A stretch of DNA of 64,000 nt from Lachnoanaerobaculum sp. OBRC5-5 (lineage in GTDB: Bacteria; Bacillota; Clostridia; Lachnospirales; Lachnospiraceae), in contig NZ_JH815185.1 in assembly GCF_000296385.1 (NCBI RefSeq), positions 1,010,684 to 1,074,683 on the forward strand. The letters are read 5' to 3'. The position numbers and the translations under genes were made by a program. Below are positions 7,727 to 16,180 of the stretch, piece after piece; position 1 is the first letter of the stretch, and the number at the start of each line of letters is the position of its first letter. The notes beneath the pieces are model-generated. The model was given only the letters and a program-made list of their open reading frames with translations. It was not told the origin of the DNA and ran no database searches.

Positions 7727-9158
7727 TTTCTCTCTCCTTTTCTATATAATCCTTGTAGAATTCAAAACTTTTCTTTTTATATCTTTTATAGCTTCCGTTT
7801 CCAAGATTGTCGGCATCGACATATACTACACCGTATCTCTTACTCATTTCCAAAGAACCGGCCGATACAATATCTATAATTCCCCAGAGCAAATATGCCA
7901 GACATTCCACTCCGTCATCGATTGCCAGCTTTATCTGTTCAAAATGATCTTTCAGATATTCTATTCTGTAATCGTCATTTATAATATTGCCTTCCAACAG
8001 TGCATCATTGTATCCGAAACTGTTTTCGGTAATCATTACAGGCTTTTTGTATCTGTCATAAATCTTATTCATGGAAATTCTTATTCCGACAGGATCAATC
8101 TGCCAACCCCATTCATTTGCTTTTAAATAAGGATTCTTTGTACTCACAACAAGATTTCCGGCTGTTTTTTCCATCTCTTCCGATGCACATACATTTGACT
8201 GGTAATATGAAAATCCTACAAAATCCGCCGTATTATTTCTTAACAGTTCTTCATCTCCCGGTAGAAACTCCACTTTCACATTATTATCTCTGAAATACTT
8301 CTTCATATAATACGGATACTCTCCACCGGCCAATACATCTGTAAAGAACCATTGATTCACCTGTTCATATTGAAGGGTCTTTAACTGATCGAACGGATTA
8401 CATGAATATCCGTAATAGCAAAAACAGGCGGCCATACATCCGAAACTTGCATCAAGCATTTTTCTTCCAAGCTCAATTACCTTTGCGGAAGCTATAAACT
8501 GATTGTGCAATCCTGCAAATATATCATTTAAATCATATCCGCTTCCCTCTTTGTTTTCATCTCTGAGAAGTCCAAGTCCGTTGAAAGGACTGAAAAAGCC
8601 GGTGTTTATCTCATTGAAAGGTACTACATAGTCCAAGTACTTTCCAAATCTTTCAAATATTACTTTTGCATATTTTAAATACAAATCGACAAGCTTTCTG
8701 TTCTTCCATCCACCGTATTTTTCAACCAATGCAAGAGGTAGCGCATAATGTGTAAGACTAAGATATATCTTAATACCCTTTTCTTTTAATTTTTTAAGAA
8801 TATCCCCGTACATATTAAGAGCATCTTCATTCGGTTTCTCTTCTTCACCTGTCGGAAAAATTCTGGACCAAGCAACGGAAATCCTGTATATATCTATCCC
8901 AAGTTCAGATAAATATTCTATATCTTCATTAATATGTGCAAGTCCTTCACTTCCCTTTCTTCCCGGGAAAAAGTCACCATCTTTAGGATTTTTCGCTCTT
9001 TCTATATCGGCTTTTGTCAGAAGTCTTGTAGAGGTAGTCGCATTATCTGTCCTTTTTATATATCTTCTGCAGTCTTGAGTATCCATACCCTTATTAAAAA
9101 GAGTAAATCCTCCTTCATATTGACTTGAGGCACTTGCGCCTCCCCATAGCATTCTCAT
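7713..9158 (-). CDS. GH1 6-phospho-beta-glycosidase
   Basis: The 481-residue family GH1 enzyme has the acid/base Glu183 in PFNEIN, the nucleophile Glu378 in ITENSFG, and the Ser/Lys-Arg-Tyr phosphate-binding signature around 432-442 (MSKRYG). The signature indicates that it hydrolyses 6-phosphorylated disaccharides made by a PTS. The N-terminus is unusual between residues 22 and 65: extra sequence replaces the usual short loop. It starts at ATG 9158 after AAGGAAG. GH1 enzymes are not part of the described MurNAc pathway, so it may split the imported disaccharide or give the operon a second substrate. Confidence 0.88.
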   Translation of the reverse strand: MRMLWGGASASSQYEGGFTLFNKGMDTQDCRRYIKRTDNATTSTRLLTKADIERAKNPKDGDFFPGRKGSEGLAHINEDIEYLSELGIDIYRISVAWSRIFPTGEEEKPNEDALNMYGDILKKLKEKGIKIYLSLTHYALPLALVEKYGGWKNRKLVDLYLKYAKVIFERFGKYLDYVVPFNEINTGFFSPFNGLGLLRDENKEGSGYDLNDIFAGLHNQFIASAKVIELGRKMLDASFGCMAACFCYYGYSCNPFDQLKTLQYEQVNQWFFTDVLAGGEYPYYMKKYFRDNNVKVEFLPGDEELLRNNTADFVGFSYYQSNVCASEEMEKTAGNLVVSTKNPYLKANEWGWQIDPVGIRISMNKIYDRYKKPVMITENSFGYNDALLEGNIINDDYRIEYLKDHFEQIKLAIDDGVECLAYLLWGIIDIVSAGSLEMSKRYGVVYVDADNLGNGSYKRYKKKSFEFYKDYIEKERESVKS

Positions 9159-9179
9159 TTTTCACTTCCTTAAACAAAA

Positions 9180-10022
9180 TCAATCTCTAAGTTTCTTTAT
9201 CAAATCTCTTGTAGCTTCAATATCTTCAAGAACTTCAGGATAATGTCTGTGTGATATTGCAAGATAAATCATATCCAATAAGGTAAGCGTGGTATTACGA
9301 CTTGAAATTGCTCCAAGTCTCAATTCTCTCTCATCATGCGGAACACGAAGAGTTATATCACAGATTTTAGACAATTCATTCTTGCCGAAACAACAAATAC
9401 CTATTGTCTTCGCCCCTGCCCTTTTTGCAATTTCAGCTACCAAAACGGTTTCCTTTGTATTTCCGCTATAACTTATACAAACACAGGCATCTTCTTTTTT
9501 TATAAAGTTCAAATTAACAAGCTGTAAATGTATATCATTATTAAATACAACATCCTTACCTATTCTTGAAAGCTTATAATTTATATCGTAACAAACTATA
9601 CCGCTGGCTCCTACTCCGAACAGATATATTTTCCTTGCATTATCTATTGCATCTATCGCCTCTTCAATAAGACTTATATCCATCAGAGCATAAAGTTTTT
9701 CAATACTCCTAATAAGATTTATTTTGTTTTTTTCTATAATATCTTCAAGTTCGTCTTCAGGATGTATTATCTCATCGCCTGTATAATCTTTATCCGAATC
9801 CAAATCTGCAGCCAATGCCAGTTTCAGCTGTTGAATACCGTCAAATTCCAGACTTTTTACAAATCTTATAACTGTAGCCGGTGATGTGCCCGTTATTGCC
9901 GCAATTGATTGTGTACTTAGATTTATAGCATCTTTATAATTATCTATAAAATAATCCGCCACTCTCTGTTCCGACTTGGTCAGTTTTGAATATTCCTCTT
10001 TGATTTGCAATACTATATCCAA
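9180..10022 (-). CDS. RpiR/MurR-family transcriptional regulator
   Basis: A helix-turn-helix domain (about the first 75 residues, with SEQRVADYF and STQSIAAITGTSPATVIRF) is followed by a SIS sugar-phosphate-binding domain (about 115-250; LFGVGASG, SYSGNTKET). It probably senses an amino-sugar phosphate and represses this operon, like MurR. The start is set here at TTG 10022-10020: GGAGG lies seven bases upstream. A longer frame from ATG 10058 would place that GGAGG inside the coding region. Confidence 0.85.
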   Translation of the reverse strand: MDIVLQIKEEYSKLTKSEQRVADYFIDNYKDAINLSTQSIAAITGTSPATVIRFVKSLEFDGIQQLKLALAADLDSDKDYTGDEIIHPEDELEDIIEKNKINLIRSIEKLYALMDISLIEEAIDAIDNARKIYLFGVGASGIVCYDINYKLSRIGKDVVFNNDIHLQLVNLNFIKKEDACVCISYSGNTKETVLVAEIAKRAGAKTIGICCFGKNELSKICDITLRVPHDERELRLGAISSRNTTLTLLDMIYLAISHRHYPEVLEDIEATRDLIKKLRD

Positions 10023-10060
10023 TGTATTACCTCCAAATTTTATGGAACTCCCAATCACTT

Positions 10061-10411
10061 TTATATTTTCTTTTTTATTTCTTCTATTTCCGTCTTAAGA
10101 TCGGCTATTGTTTTATAGAGTAAGATCATCTCCTCAGCCAATTCCTCAGCTACATTCGCCATTGTAAGATGGTCTTGTGAATGTATAAGAATAATATTTA
10201 CAGGAACCTGCTCACCTCCGGCTTCCTTTGCAATCATATCTGTCTGTAATTCATGAGCTTGTAAAAGTCTTTGATTAGCCTCTTTAAGCTTTTCATTTGC
10301 AGATTCAAAGTCGCCCTTTCTTGCATCACAGATGGCATCCATTGAATATCCCTTACTGTCCCCTGCTGTAGCAATTATTTCAAAAGAAATCTGATAATCT
10401 TCTTCTCTCAT
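10061..10411 (-). CDS. PTS EIIA, lactose/cellobiose family
   Basis: This 116-residue, mostly helical cytoplasmic protein carries the family motif ILIHSQDHLTMA, with His77 as the expected phosphorylation site. It takes phosphate from HPr and gives it to IIB (6429-6740). It is the first gene of the operon, separated from its IIB and IIC partners by the regulator, GH1 and murQ genes. AGGAG precedes ATG 10411. Confidence 0.9.
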   Translation of the reverse strand: MREEDYQISFEIIATAGDSKGYSMDAICDARKGDFESANEKLKEANQRLLQAHELQTDMIAKEAGGEQVPVNIILIHSQDHLTMANVAEELAEEMILLYKTIADLKTEIEEIKKKI

Positions 10412-10438
10412 AAAACTCCTATCATTCGCAACTTATAA

Positions 10439-10481
10439 AATATTATTTCAGTAAATATTTTATTTTATGGAATATTATTTC
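10439..10481 (-). promoter_or_regulatory. Repeated AT-rich motif, possible RpiR/MurR operator
   Basis: An 11-base motif, AATATTATTTC on the plus strand, occurs at 10439-10449 and again at 10471-10481 in the same orientation. It lies just downstream of the -10 box of the PTS operon, where a repressor would block transcription. That the regulator at 9180-10022 binds here is inferred. Confidence 0.35.
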
Positions 10482-10488
10482 TAAGTTC

Positions 10489-10517
10489 ATTTAACCATAT
10501 TCATATGTTTTTGTCAA
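10489..10517 (-). promoter_or_regulatory. Promoter of the amino-sugar PTS operon
   Basis: On the minus strand TTGACA (10512-10517) is followed after 17 bases by TTAAAT (10489-10494). It lies about 78 bases upstream of the IIA start and reads through the eight-gene operon down to 3090. Confidence 0.7.
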
Positions 10518-10531
10518 TGAAATATTAATAA

Positions 10532-11110
10532 TTAAAGTATATAATCTGTCTCCTCAAACCTCAAAAACTCCTTAATCTCCCCATGCTCTCCTATTATCTT
10601 CTCCATCCAGACCATATGATACCATCTGCCGAATTTATGTCCGCAGTTTTCAAACTTTCCTACCATCCTGTATCCCATATGTTCATGAAACTGCGCACTG
10701 TTATTATTCAAATATTCATCCTCTTTATCCACATAACCGATACAGGAGTATAAATTTGTTATATTCTGTGCCTTTGCTATATCCTCCAAGACCGAGTATA
10801 ATTTTTTGCCTATACCCATTTTCTTCTTATCAGGATTTAGGTATATGGTAGTCTCTGCACTTAATTCATAAGCTTTTCTTCCCACAAATGGATGAAGATA
10901 TGCATATCCAAGTATTTCATCATTCTTTTGTGCCACAAGATACGGATAGTTTTTCAAAATATTTTCCATTCTGATTTTAAACTCTTTTACACTCGGTACC
11001 TCCGTTTCAAATGATATCGCCGTCTTATTGACATAATATGCATATATATTAAGCAATTCTTTTGCATCCTCAGGTTTTGCAAATCTAATAGAAATATCAT
11101 CAATCATCAT
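10532..11110 (-). CDS. GNAT acetyltransferase, phosphinothricin acetyltransferase-like
   Basis: A single GNAT domain of about 190 residues opens with ISIRFAKPEDAKELLNIY. The acetyl-CoA loop (KKKMGIGKKL) is near the middle, and the C-terminal FHEHMGYRMVGKFENCGHKFGRWYHMVWMEK pattern (shown here only as the FHEHMGY core) is typical of Pat/Bar-like N-acetyltransferases. These acetylate small amines or amino-acid analogues; the substrate here is unknown. The start is set at ATG 11110 (or 11107), next to the KtrA stop codon and preceded by AAGAGG. An upstream in-frame ATG at 11185 lies deep inside ktrA and is unlikely. Confidence 0.78.
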   Translation of the reverse strand: MMIDDISIRFAKPEDAKELLNIYAYYVNKTAISFETEVPSVKEFKIRMENILKNYPYLVAQKNDEILGYAYLHPFVGRKAYELSAETTIYLNPDKKKMGIGKKLYSVLEDIAKAQNITNLYSCIGYVDKEDEYLNNNSAQFHEHMGYRMVGKFENCGHKFGRWYHMVWMEKIIGEHGEIKEFLRFEETDYIL

Positions 11111-11792
11111 CTTCGGCCTCTTCTTCAGTTGTAAAATTGGTTGAATCAAAATGTAAGAATTTTTCCAAATATTTATTTGCTCCATAGACCATTATATCCT
11201 GATCCTTTTCAAACTTTATCTGTGGAGTAATAGTCATATACCAGTTATCACCTTTTTTAATTGCCATAATATTAACTTTATATTTTTTCCTTATATCCAG
11301 CTCCAATACAGTTTTTCCCTCCCAGCTTTTAGGCACCTTGCATTCAAAAATAGAATTTTCTCCGGGCAGCTCTATATAATTTGAAATATTGTTTGAACTG
11401 TATCTTATAGCAGTCCATTCAGCCAGTTGCCTTTCAGGGTAAACAACTTCGTTTGCACCGTTTCTTAAAAGAAATTTTGCTTGCGTATCTCTTGATGCTC
11501 TGGATACCACGTATTTTGCTCCACACTCACTAAGCAGTGATGTTGTTTCAAGTGAAGTTTGAAAATCATCACCTATTGCCACAAAGCAAGTGTCGAAATT
11601 GCCGACACCGATTGATTTTATAAATTCATTCTTTGTACTGTCACCGATCATTGAATTTAAAGTATATGGTAAAACCTGCTCTATACAGTCTTCATTTCTG
11701 TCAACAGCCATTACATCATATCCAAGTTCATATAATTTCTTACATAAATGACGCCCAAAACGCCCTACTCCTATTACCAAAAAACTCTTCAT
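11100..11792 (-). CDS. ktrA: Potassium uptake regulatory subunit, TrkA/KtrA type
   Basis: This 230-residue cytoplasmic protein has an RCK N-terminal Rossmann domain (GVGRFG at 8-13, followed by an acidic residue after strand 2, MAVDRNED) that binds nucleotide. A TrkA-C domain occupies about residues 140-220, and an acidic tail ends the protein. It gates the KtrB channel encoded immediately upstream in the same operon (stop of ktrB 20 bases before). GAGGTG precedes the start. Confidence 0.9.
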   Translation of the reverse strand: MKSFLVIGVGRFGRHLCKKLYELGYDVMAVDRNEDCIEQVLPYTLNSMIGDSTKNEFIKSIGVGNFDTCFVAIGDDFQTSLETTSLLSECGAKYVVSRASRDTQAKFLLRNGANEVVYPERQLAEWTAIRYSSNNISNYIELPGENSIFECKVPKSWEGKTVLELDIRKKYKVNIMAIKKGDNWYMTITPQIKFEKDQDIMVYGANKYLEKFLHFDSTNFTTEEEAEDDD

Positions 11793-11811
11793 AATTCACC
11801 TCATATCAAAT

Positions 11812-13152
11812 TTATCCAACTGCTACCTGCTCCTTAGGATATCTTGCATTTCCGTTATTCTTAGGAGTAACGGCAGCAAAGATAAGTGTTATACCGCCCA
11901 CTCTTCCTATATACATCATACAGATCAACAATATCTTTGAAATAATTCCAAGATGTGGCGTAATACCTAAAGTCAGTCCTACCGTTGCAACAGCAGATGC
12001 ACACTCAAACATTGTTTCTTTCAACGAAAATCCTTCTATTCCGCTTATAATCATTGATCCGGCTACAAATAATACAATGTCCAGTACAAATACCGCAACA
12101 GCATTCTTTATTATATCCGGTTCAATTCTTTTCTTAAATACCGCTACCTCTTTGTCCTGCTTTAAAACGGAGCACATTGTAGCAACTAAAATAAATACGG
12201 TGCTCATCTTGATACCGCCTGCAGTTGAACCTGATCCACCACCTATCAACATCAAAATAATCGTCATCGCTATACCGTTATCACTGAATTTCGTATAATC
12301 AATTGTGTTAAATCCTGCTGTTCTGGGTGTAACCGCTTGAAATACACTTGAAAGTATTCTTGTTTTAATTTCCAAACTGCTAAACTCTGTAAAGAAAAAT
12401 AAAACAGACGGAAATATCACTAATACCACACTCATAACCAATACCATCTTTGTCTGAGTGGAATATCTTTTCATATCAAACTTGTAATTTATCATATCTT
12501 TCCATATGAGAAATCCCAATCCACCTATAAGTATCAAGAGCATTATACTAATATTTATCATTACATCCGATTGGTATTTTGTTAAAGATGAAAATTTACT
12601 CACATCTCCCATCAAATCAAATCCTGCATTGCAAAATGCAGATATAGAATGAAATATTGAATAGTATATTCCCTTTGTTACACCGAAATCTTTCATAAAA
12701 CTTGGAAACATAAGGAGTGCACCGATCATTTCTATAATTATGGTTCCCTTAAATATAAAACTTGTAAGTTTTACAATACCTCCTATTTGTGGGGCCGACA
12801 AAGCACTTTGTAATGTTGCTCTGTCTCTAAGACCGATTTTTTTACCTGCAACTTGAGTAAATACAGTTATCATGGTAACAACTCCGAGTCCGCCACATTG
12901 TATCATAGCTATTATTATTATCTTACCGAATAATGACCAATGTGTAGCTGTATCATACACTATAAGTCCTGTAACACAGCTTGCACTGGTTGCGGTAAAC
13001 AATGCATCTATAAACGGTGTAAAATCTCCGTTTCTTGATGAAATAGGCAGCGTTAAAATACTTGCGCCCAAAAAAATCATAATGATAAAACCTAATAATA
13101 TAATTCTTGCACTGCTAAACTGATTTAAAACTTTTTTCCTTATTTCTTTCAT
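11812..13152 (-). CDS. ktrB: Potassium transporter membrane subunit, TrkH/KtrB type
   Basis: The 446-residue integral membrane protein is built from four M1-P-M2 units. Selectivity-filter-like segments are visible at SASCVTGLIVYDT, SISAFCNAGFDL, GSGSTAGGIK and ASAVATVGLTLG. With KtrA it makes a low-affinity K+ uptake system, usually Na+-driven or Na+-stimulated. A terminator for the upstream operon sits in the 59-base gap before it. No clear promoter is visible there, so it may depend on read-through or on a promoter inside oadA. Confidence 0.92.
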   Translation of the reverse strand: MKEIRKKVLNQFSSARIILLGFIIMIFLGASILTLPISSRNGDFTPFIDALFTATSASCVTGLIVYDTATHWSLFGKIIIIAMIQCGGLGVVTMITVFTQVAGKKIGLRDRATLQSALSAPQIGGIVKLTSFIFKGTIIIEMIGALLMFPSFMKDFGVTKGIYYSIFHSISAFCNAGFDLMGDVSKFSSLTKYQSDVMINISIMLLILIGGLGFLIWKDMINYKFDMKRYSTQTKMVLVMSVVLVIFPSVLFFFTEFSSLEIKTRILSSVFQAVTPRTAGFNTIDYTKFSDNGIAMTIILMLIGGGSGSTAGGIKMSTVFILVATMCSVLKQDKEVAVFKKRIEPDIIKNAVAVFVLDIVLFVAGSMIISGIEGFSLKETMFECASAVATVGLTLGITPHLGIISKILLICMMYIGRVGGITLIFAAVTPKNNGNARYPKEQVAVG

Positions 13153-13165
13153 TTTCTCTTACATA

Positions 13166-13194
13166 AAAATCCCCTACATTAAGTAAGGGATTTT
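13166..13194 (-). terminator. Terminator of the carboxytransferase operon
   Basis: AAAATCCC (13166-13173) and GGGATTTT (13187-13194) form an 8-bp stem. On the minus strand it is followed by TTTTT, 17 bases after the oadA-like stop codon. Confidence 0.7.
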
Positions 13195-13211
13195 GTGAAT
13201 ATACCTTTTAT

Positions 13212-14627
13212 TTATACCGGATATGCTCCTGCATCCTTGTCTGCCTTAGTCATATCCACTTTTGTCTTTTGTGCTGCTCTGTATTCAAAGAACTCTTCTG
13301 CAACCTTTGGGAAAAGTGCGTATGTAAGCACATCCTCATCCTGCTCTTTCCACTTTGCAACCTGCTTCTCAAACTCAGGAAGCTGTGGTGGAATAAGATC
13401 TGCCGGTCTGCATGTTATAGGCTTCTCATCACCTATTATCTTCTTTTGTACTTCCTCATTGAAAGGTTTGATAGTCTGTCCGAATTCACCAAGCATTATC
13501 TTCTTTGATTCCTTCGGAACCAGCTTATATCTTTCACCTGAGAGTACATTCATAACAGCCTGTGTTCCTACAATCTGTGATGAAGGTGTAACAAGTGGCG
13601 GCTCACCGAAGTCTTTTCTTACTCTTGGAATCTCCTCCAAAACTTCTCTGTACTTATCTTCCTTACCCGCCTCTTTAAGCTGATTGATAAGGTTTGAAAG
13701 CATTCCTCCCGGAACCTGATATTTCAAAGTATTTATATTTACTCCAAGTACCTTCGGATTTAGGAGTCCGCTCTTTATAAATCCTTCTCTTATCGGTCTG
13801 AAATAGTCTGCAATCTCGGATAAAAGATTTATATCAAGACCTGTATCATAAGGTGTTCCCTTAAATGTCTCAACCATAACCTCTGTAGCAGGCTGTGAAG
13901 TACCAAGTGCAAAAGGTGAAATTGCAGTATCAATAATATTACAACCCGACTCTACAGCTTTTAAAAGTGACATTGATGCAAGACCTGCAGTATAGTGAGT
14001 ATGAAGCTCTATAGGTAAGTTTGTAGATTCCTTAAGGCTTCCGATAAGTTCCTCTGCCGCATATGGTGTCAAAAGTCCTGCCATATCCTTAACGCAGAGA
14101 GAATCTGCACCCATATCCTCAATTCTCTTTGCGATATCTTTCCAATACTCAAGTGTGTATGCATCACCCAAAGTATAGCAAAGAGCTATTTGAACTTCAG
14201 CATTCTTCTCTTTATTTGCCGCATCAACAGCTGTCTTTAAATTTCTGATATCATTTAATGCATCAAAGATACGAATGATATCAATACCGTTTGCAACCGA
14301 CTTTTGAACAAAGTACTCTACAACATCATCCGCATAATGATTGTATCCCAGGATATTCTGTCCTCTAAAGAGCATCTGAAGCTTGGTATTCTTGAATCCG
14401 TCTTTAAACTTGCGAAGTCTCTCCCAAGGATCTTCATGTAAGAATCTGAGTGAAGCGTCAAATGTAGCACCACCCCAACATTCTACAGCTCTGTAGCCTA
14501 CTTTATCCATTTTATCTATTATAGGAAGCATCTGTTCTGTAGTCATTCTTGTAGCAACCAAAGACTGATGTGCATCACGGAGCACGGTCTCAACTATCTG
14601 AACAGGTTTTTTTTGAATTTCTGCCAT
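13212..14627 (-). CDS. oadA: Oxaloacetate decarboxylase alpha-type carboxyltransferase subunit
   Basis: The 471-residue TIM-barrel carboxyltransferase starts near ETVLRDAHQSLVATRM, the metal-binding DxxHQS motif. The CVKDMAGLLTP lysine motif and the HTHYT metal ligands follow. It lacks the C-terminal biotin domain of full-length OadA; the biotin carrier is the separate gene at 15807-16169. It moves a carboxyl group between oxaloacetate/pyruvate and biotin, like OadA or the 5S subunit of Propionibacterium transcarboxylase. It is the last gene of the operon, ten bases after oadB. Confidence 0.85.
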   Translation of the reverse strand: MAEIQKKPVQIVETVLRDAHQSLVATRMTTEQMLPIIDKMDKVGYRAVECWGGATFDASLRFLHEDPWERLRKFKDGFKNTKLQMLFRGQNILGYNHYADDVVEYFVQKSVANGIDIIRIFDALNDIRNLKTAVDAANKEKNAEVQIALCYTLGDAYTLEYWKDIAKRIEDMGADSLCVKDMAGLLTPYAAEELIGSLKESTNLPIELHTHYTAGLASMSLLKAVESGCNIIDTAISPFALGTSQPATEVMVETFKGTPYDTGLDINLLSEIADYFRPIREGFIKSGLLNPKVLGVNINTLKYQVPGGMLSNLINQLKEAGKEDKYREVLEEIPRVRKDFGEPPLVTPSSQIVGTQAVMNVLSGERYKLVPKESKKIMLGEFGQTIKPFNEEVQKKIIGDEKPITCRPADLIPPQLPEFEKQVAKWKEQDEDVLTYALFPKVAEEFFEYRAAQKTKVDMTKADKDAGAYPV

Positions 14628-14636
14628 AATCCCTCC

Positions 14637-15788
14637 TTATACTATTCCGAATATTGCCATAAAGGTTCCTGCCGCTACAGCCGTACCGATAACACCTGCC
14701 ACATTAGGTCCCATAGCATGCATCAAAAGGAAGTTTGTAGGATCATACTCCGCACCTACCTTTTGTGAAACTCTGGCTGCCATAGGTACTGCAGAAACAC
14801 CTGCAGAACCGATAAGCGGATTTACCTTACCGCCGGTAACCTTACACATTATCTTACCGAATACTACACCTGCCCAGGTACCGAAAGCAAAAGCTATAAG
14901 TCCGAGAGCTACAATCTTTAAGGTTGTAACTTTAAGGAATGCCTCCGCACTTGTTGTAGCACCTACGCTGGTTCCAAGTAAGATAACAACGATATACATC
15001 ATTGCATTTGCTGCTGTCTCTGTAAGCTGCTTTACAACTCCACTCTCTTTAAAGAGGTTTCCAAGCATCAGCATACCTACCAAAGGTGCTGTAGTAGGAA
15101 GTATAAGACATACCACCACTGTAACTATTATTGGGAAAAGAATCTTCTCAAGCTGTGATACAGGACGAAGCTGCTCCATCTTGATTCTCTTCTCCTCATC
15201 AGTTGTAAAGAATTTCATAATAGGCGGCTGTATGATAGGTACCAAAGCCATATATGAATATGCCGCTACAGCTATAGGTCCCAGATATTCAGTCTGTCCA
15301 AGCTTTCCTGCAAGGAAGATAGAAGTAGGTCCGTCAGCTCCACCTATAATAGATATAGCTGCTGCCGCTTTATCATTGAATCCCATAAAGATTGCTATAA
15401 AATAAGCCGCATAAATTCCAAACTGTGCAGCCGCACCGAGTAAGAATGATTTCGGATTTGCAATAAGCGGACCGAAGTCAGTCTGTGCACCTACACCCAT
15501 GAATATGAGTGACGGCAATATACTCCATTCATCCAATACATAGAAATAGTGAAGCAAACCTCCAACACCGTTTGCCGAATTCTCAGGTCTAAGCATTATA
15601 TCCGGATAGATATTTACAAGTAACATACCGAAAGCAATAGGAACCAGCAAAAGAGGCTCAAATCCTTTTTTGATTGCCAAATATAGAAATATAAAGGCAA
15701 CAAAAATCATTATCAAATTGCCGAAGGTAAGATTCATGAATGCGGTCTGAGCAATCAAATTGGATAATGTATTTAATATATAATCCAT
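14637..15788 (-). CDS. oadB: Sodium-translocating decarboxylase beta subunit
   Basis: This 383-residue protein has about nine to eleven membrane segments. Family motifs are FMGVGAQTDFGPL, the catalytic-region GGADGPTSIF with its Asp, and SAVPMAARVSQK and NFLLMHAMGPNVAGVIG near the C-terminus. It decarboxylates carboxybiotin and exports Na+. GGAGGGAG precedes the start. A single beta subunit serves both carboxyltransferases of the operon. Confidence 0.93.
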   Translation of the reverse strand: MDYILNTLSNLIAQTAFMNLTFGNLIMIFVAFIFLYLAIKKGFEPLLLVPIAFGMLLVNIYPDIMLRPENSANGVGGLLHYFYVLDEWSILPSLIFMGVGAQTDFGPLIANPKSFLLGAAAQFGIYAAYFIAIFMGFNDKAAAAISIIGGADGPTSIFLAGKLGQTEYLGPIAVAAYSYMALVPIIQPPIMKFFTTDEEKRIKMEQLRPVSQLEKILFPIIVTVVVCLILPTTAPLVGMLMLGNLFKESGVVKQLTETAANAMMYIVVILLGTSVGATTSAEAFLKVTTLKIVALGLIAFAFGTWAGVVFGKIMCKVTGGKVNPLIGSAGVSAVPMAARVSQKVGAEYDPTNFLLMHAMGPNVAGVIGTAVAAGTFMAIFGIV

Positions 15789-15806
15789 TTTTTCTCCCTC
15801 CGGATA

Positions 15807-16169
15807 TTAGTTGATTGTTACAAGAGTTTGATTGGTTTCAACACTGTCTCCAACATTTACATTTATGCTTGCAATTGTACCGTCTTCAAGTGCAACGATA
15901 TCATTTTCCATCTTCATAGCTTCAAGTACAGCTACCACTTCACCTTTTTTAACTGCCTGATTAGGACTTACCTTGATACCGAGGATCTTTCCGCTCATAG
16001 GTGCAACAACCTTTACTCTGCCTTCGCTTCCGCTTGTTGCAGGTGCAGCCTTTGCTACAGGTGCAACCGGTGCGGCTGCTACAGGTGTAACAGGAGCACT
16101 TGCTCCTCCTCTTTCCTCAACAGAAACTTCATATGATTTGCCATTTACTGTAATAGTATAATTCTTCAT
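15807..16169 (-). CDS. Biotin carboxyl carrier subunit
   Basis: The 120-residue protein has a short N-terminal segment, an Ala/Pro/Val-rich flexible linker (about 22-46) and a biotinyl domain. The biotinylation site is EAMKMEND with Lys86. It shuttles the carboxyl group between the carboxyltransferases and the membrane beta subunit. The start is set at ATG 16169, which has GGAGGG five bases upstream. A frame opening at GTG 16181 would include that ribosome binding site. Confidence 0.9.
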   Translation of the reverse strand: MKNYTITVNGKSYEVSVEERGGASAPVTPVAAAPVAPVAKAAPATSGSEGRVKVVAPMSGKILGIKVSPNQAVKKGEVVAVLEAMKMENDIVALEDGTIASINVNVGDSVETNQTLVTIN

Positions 16170-16180
16170 TTTTCCCTCCA

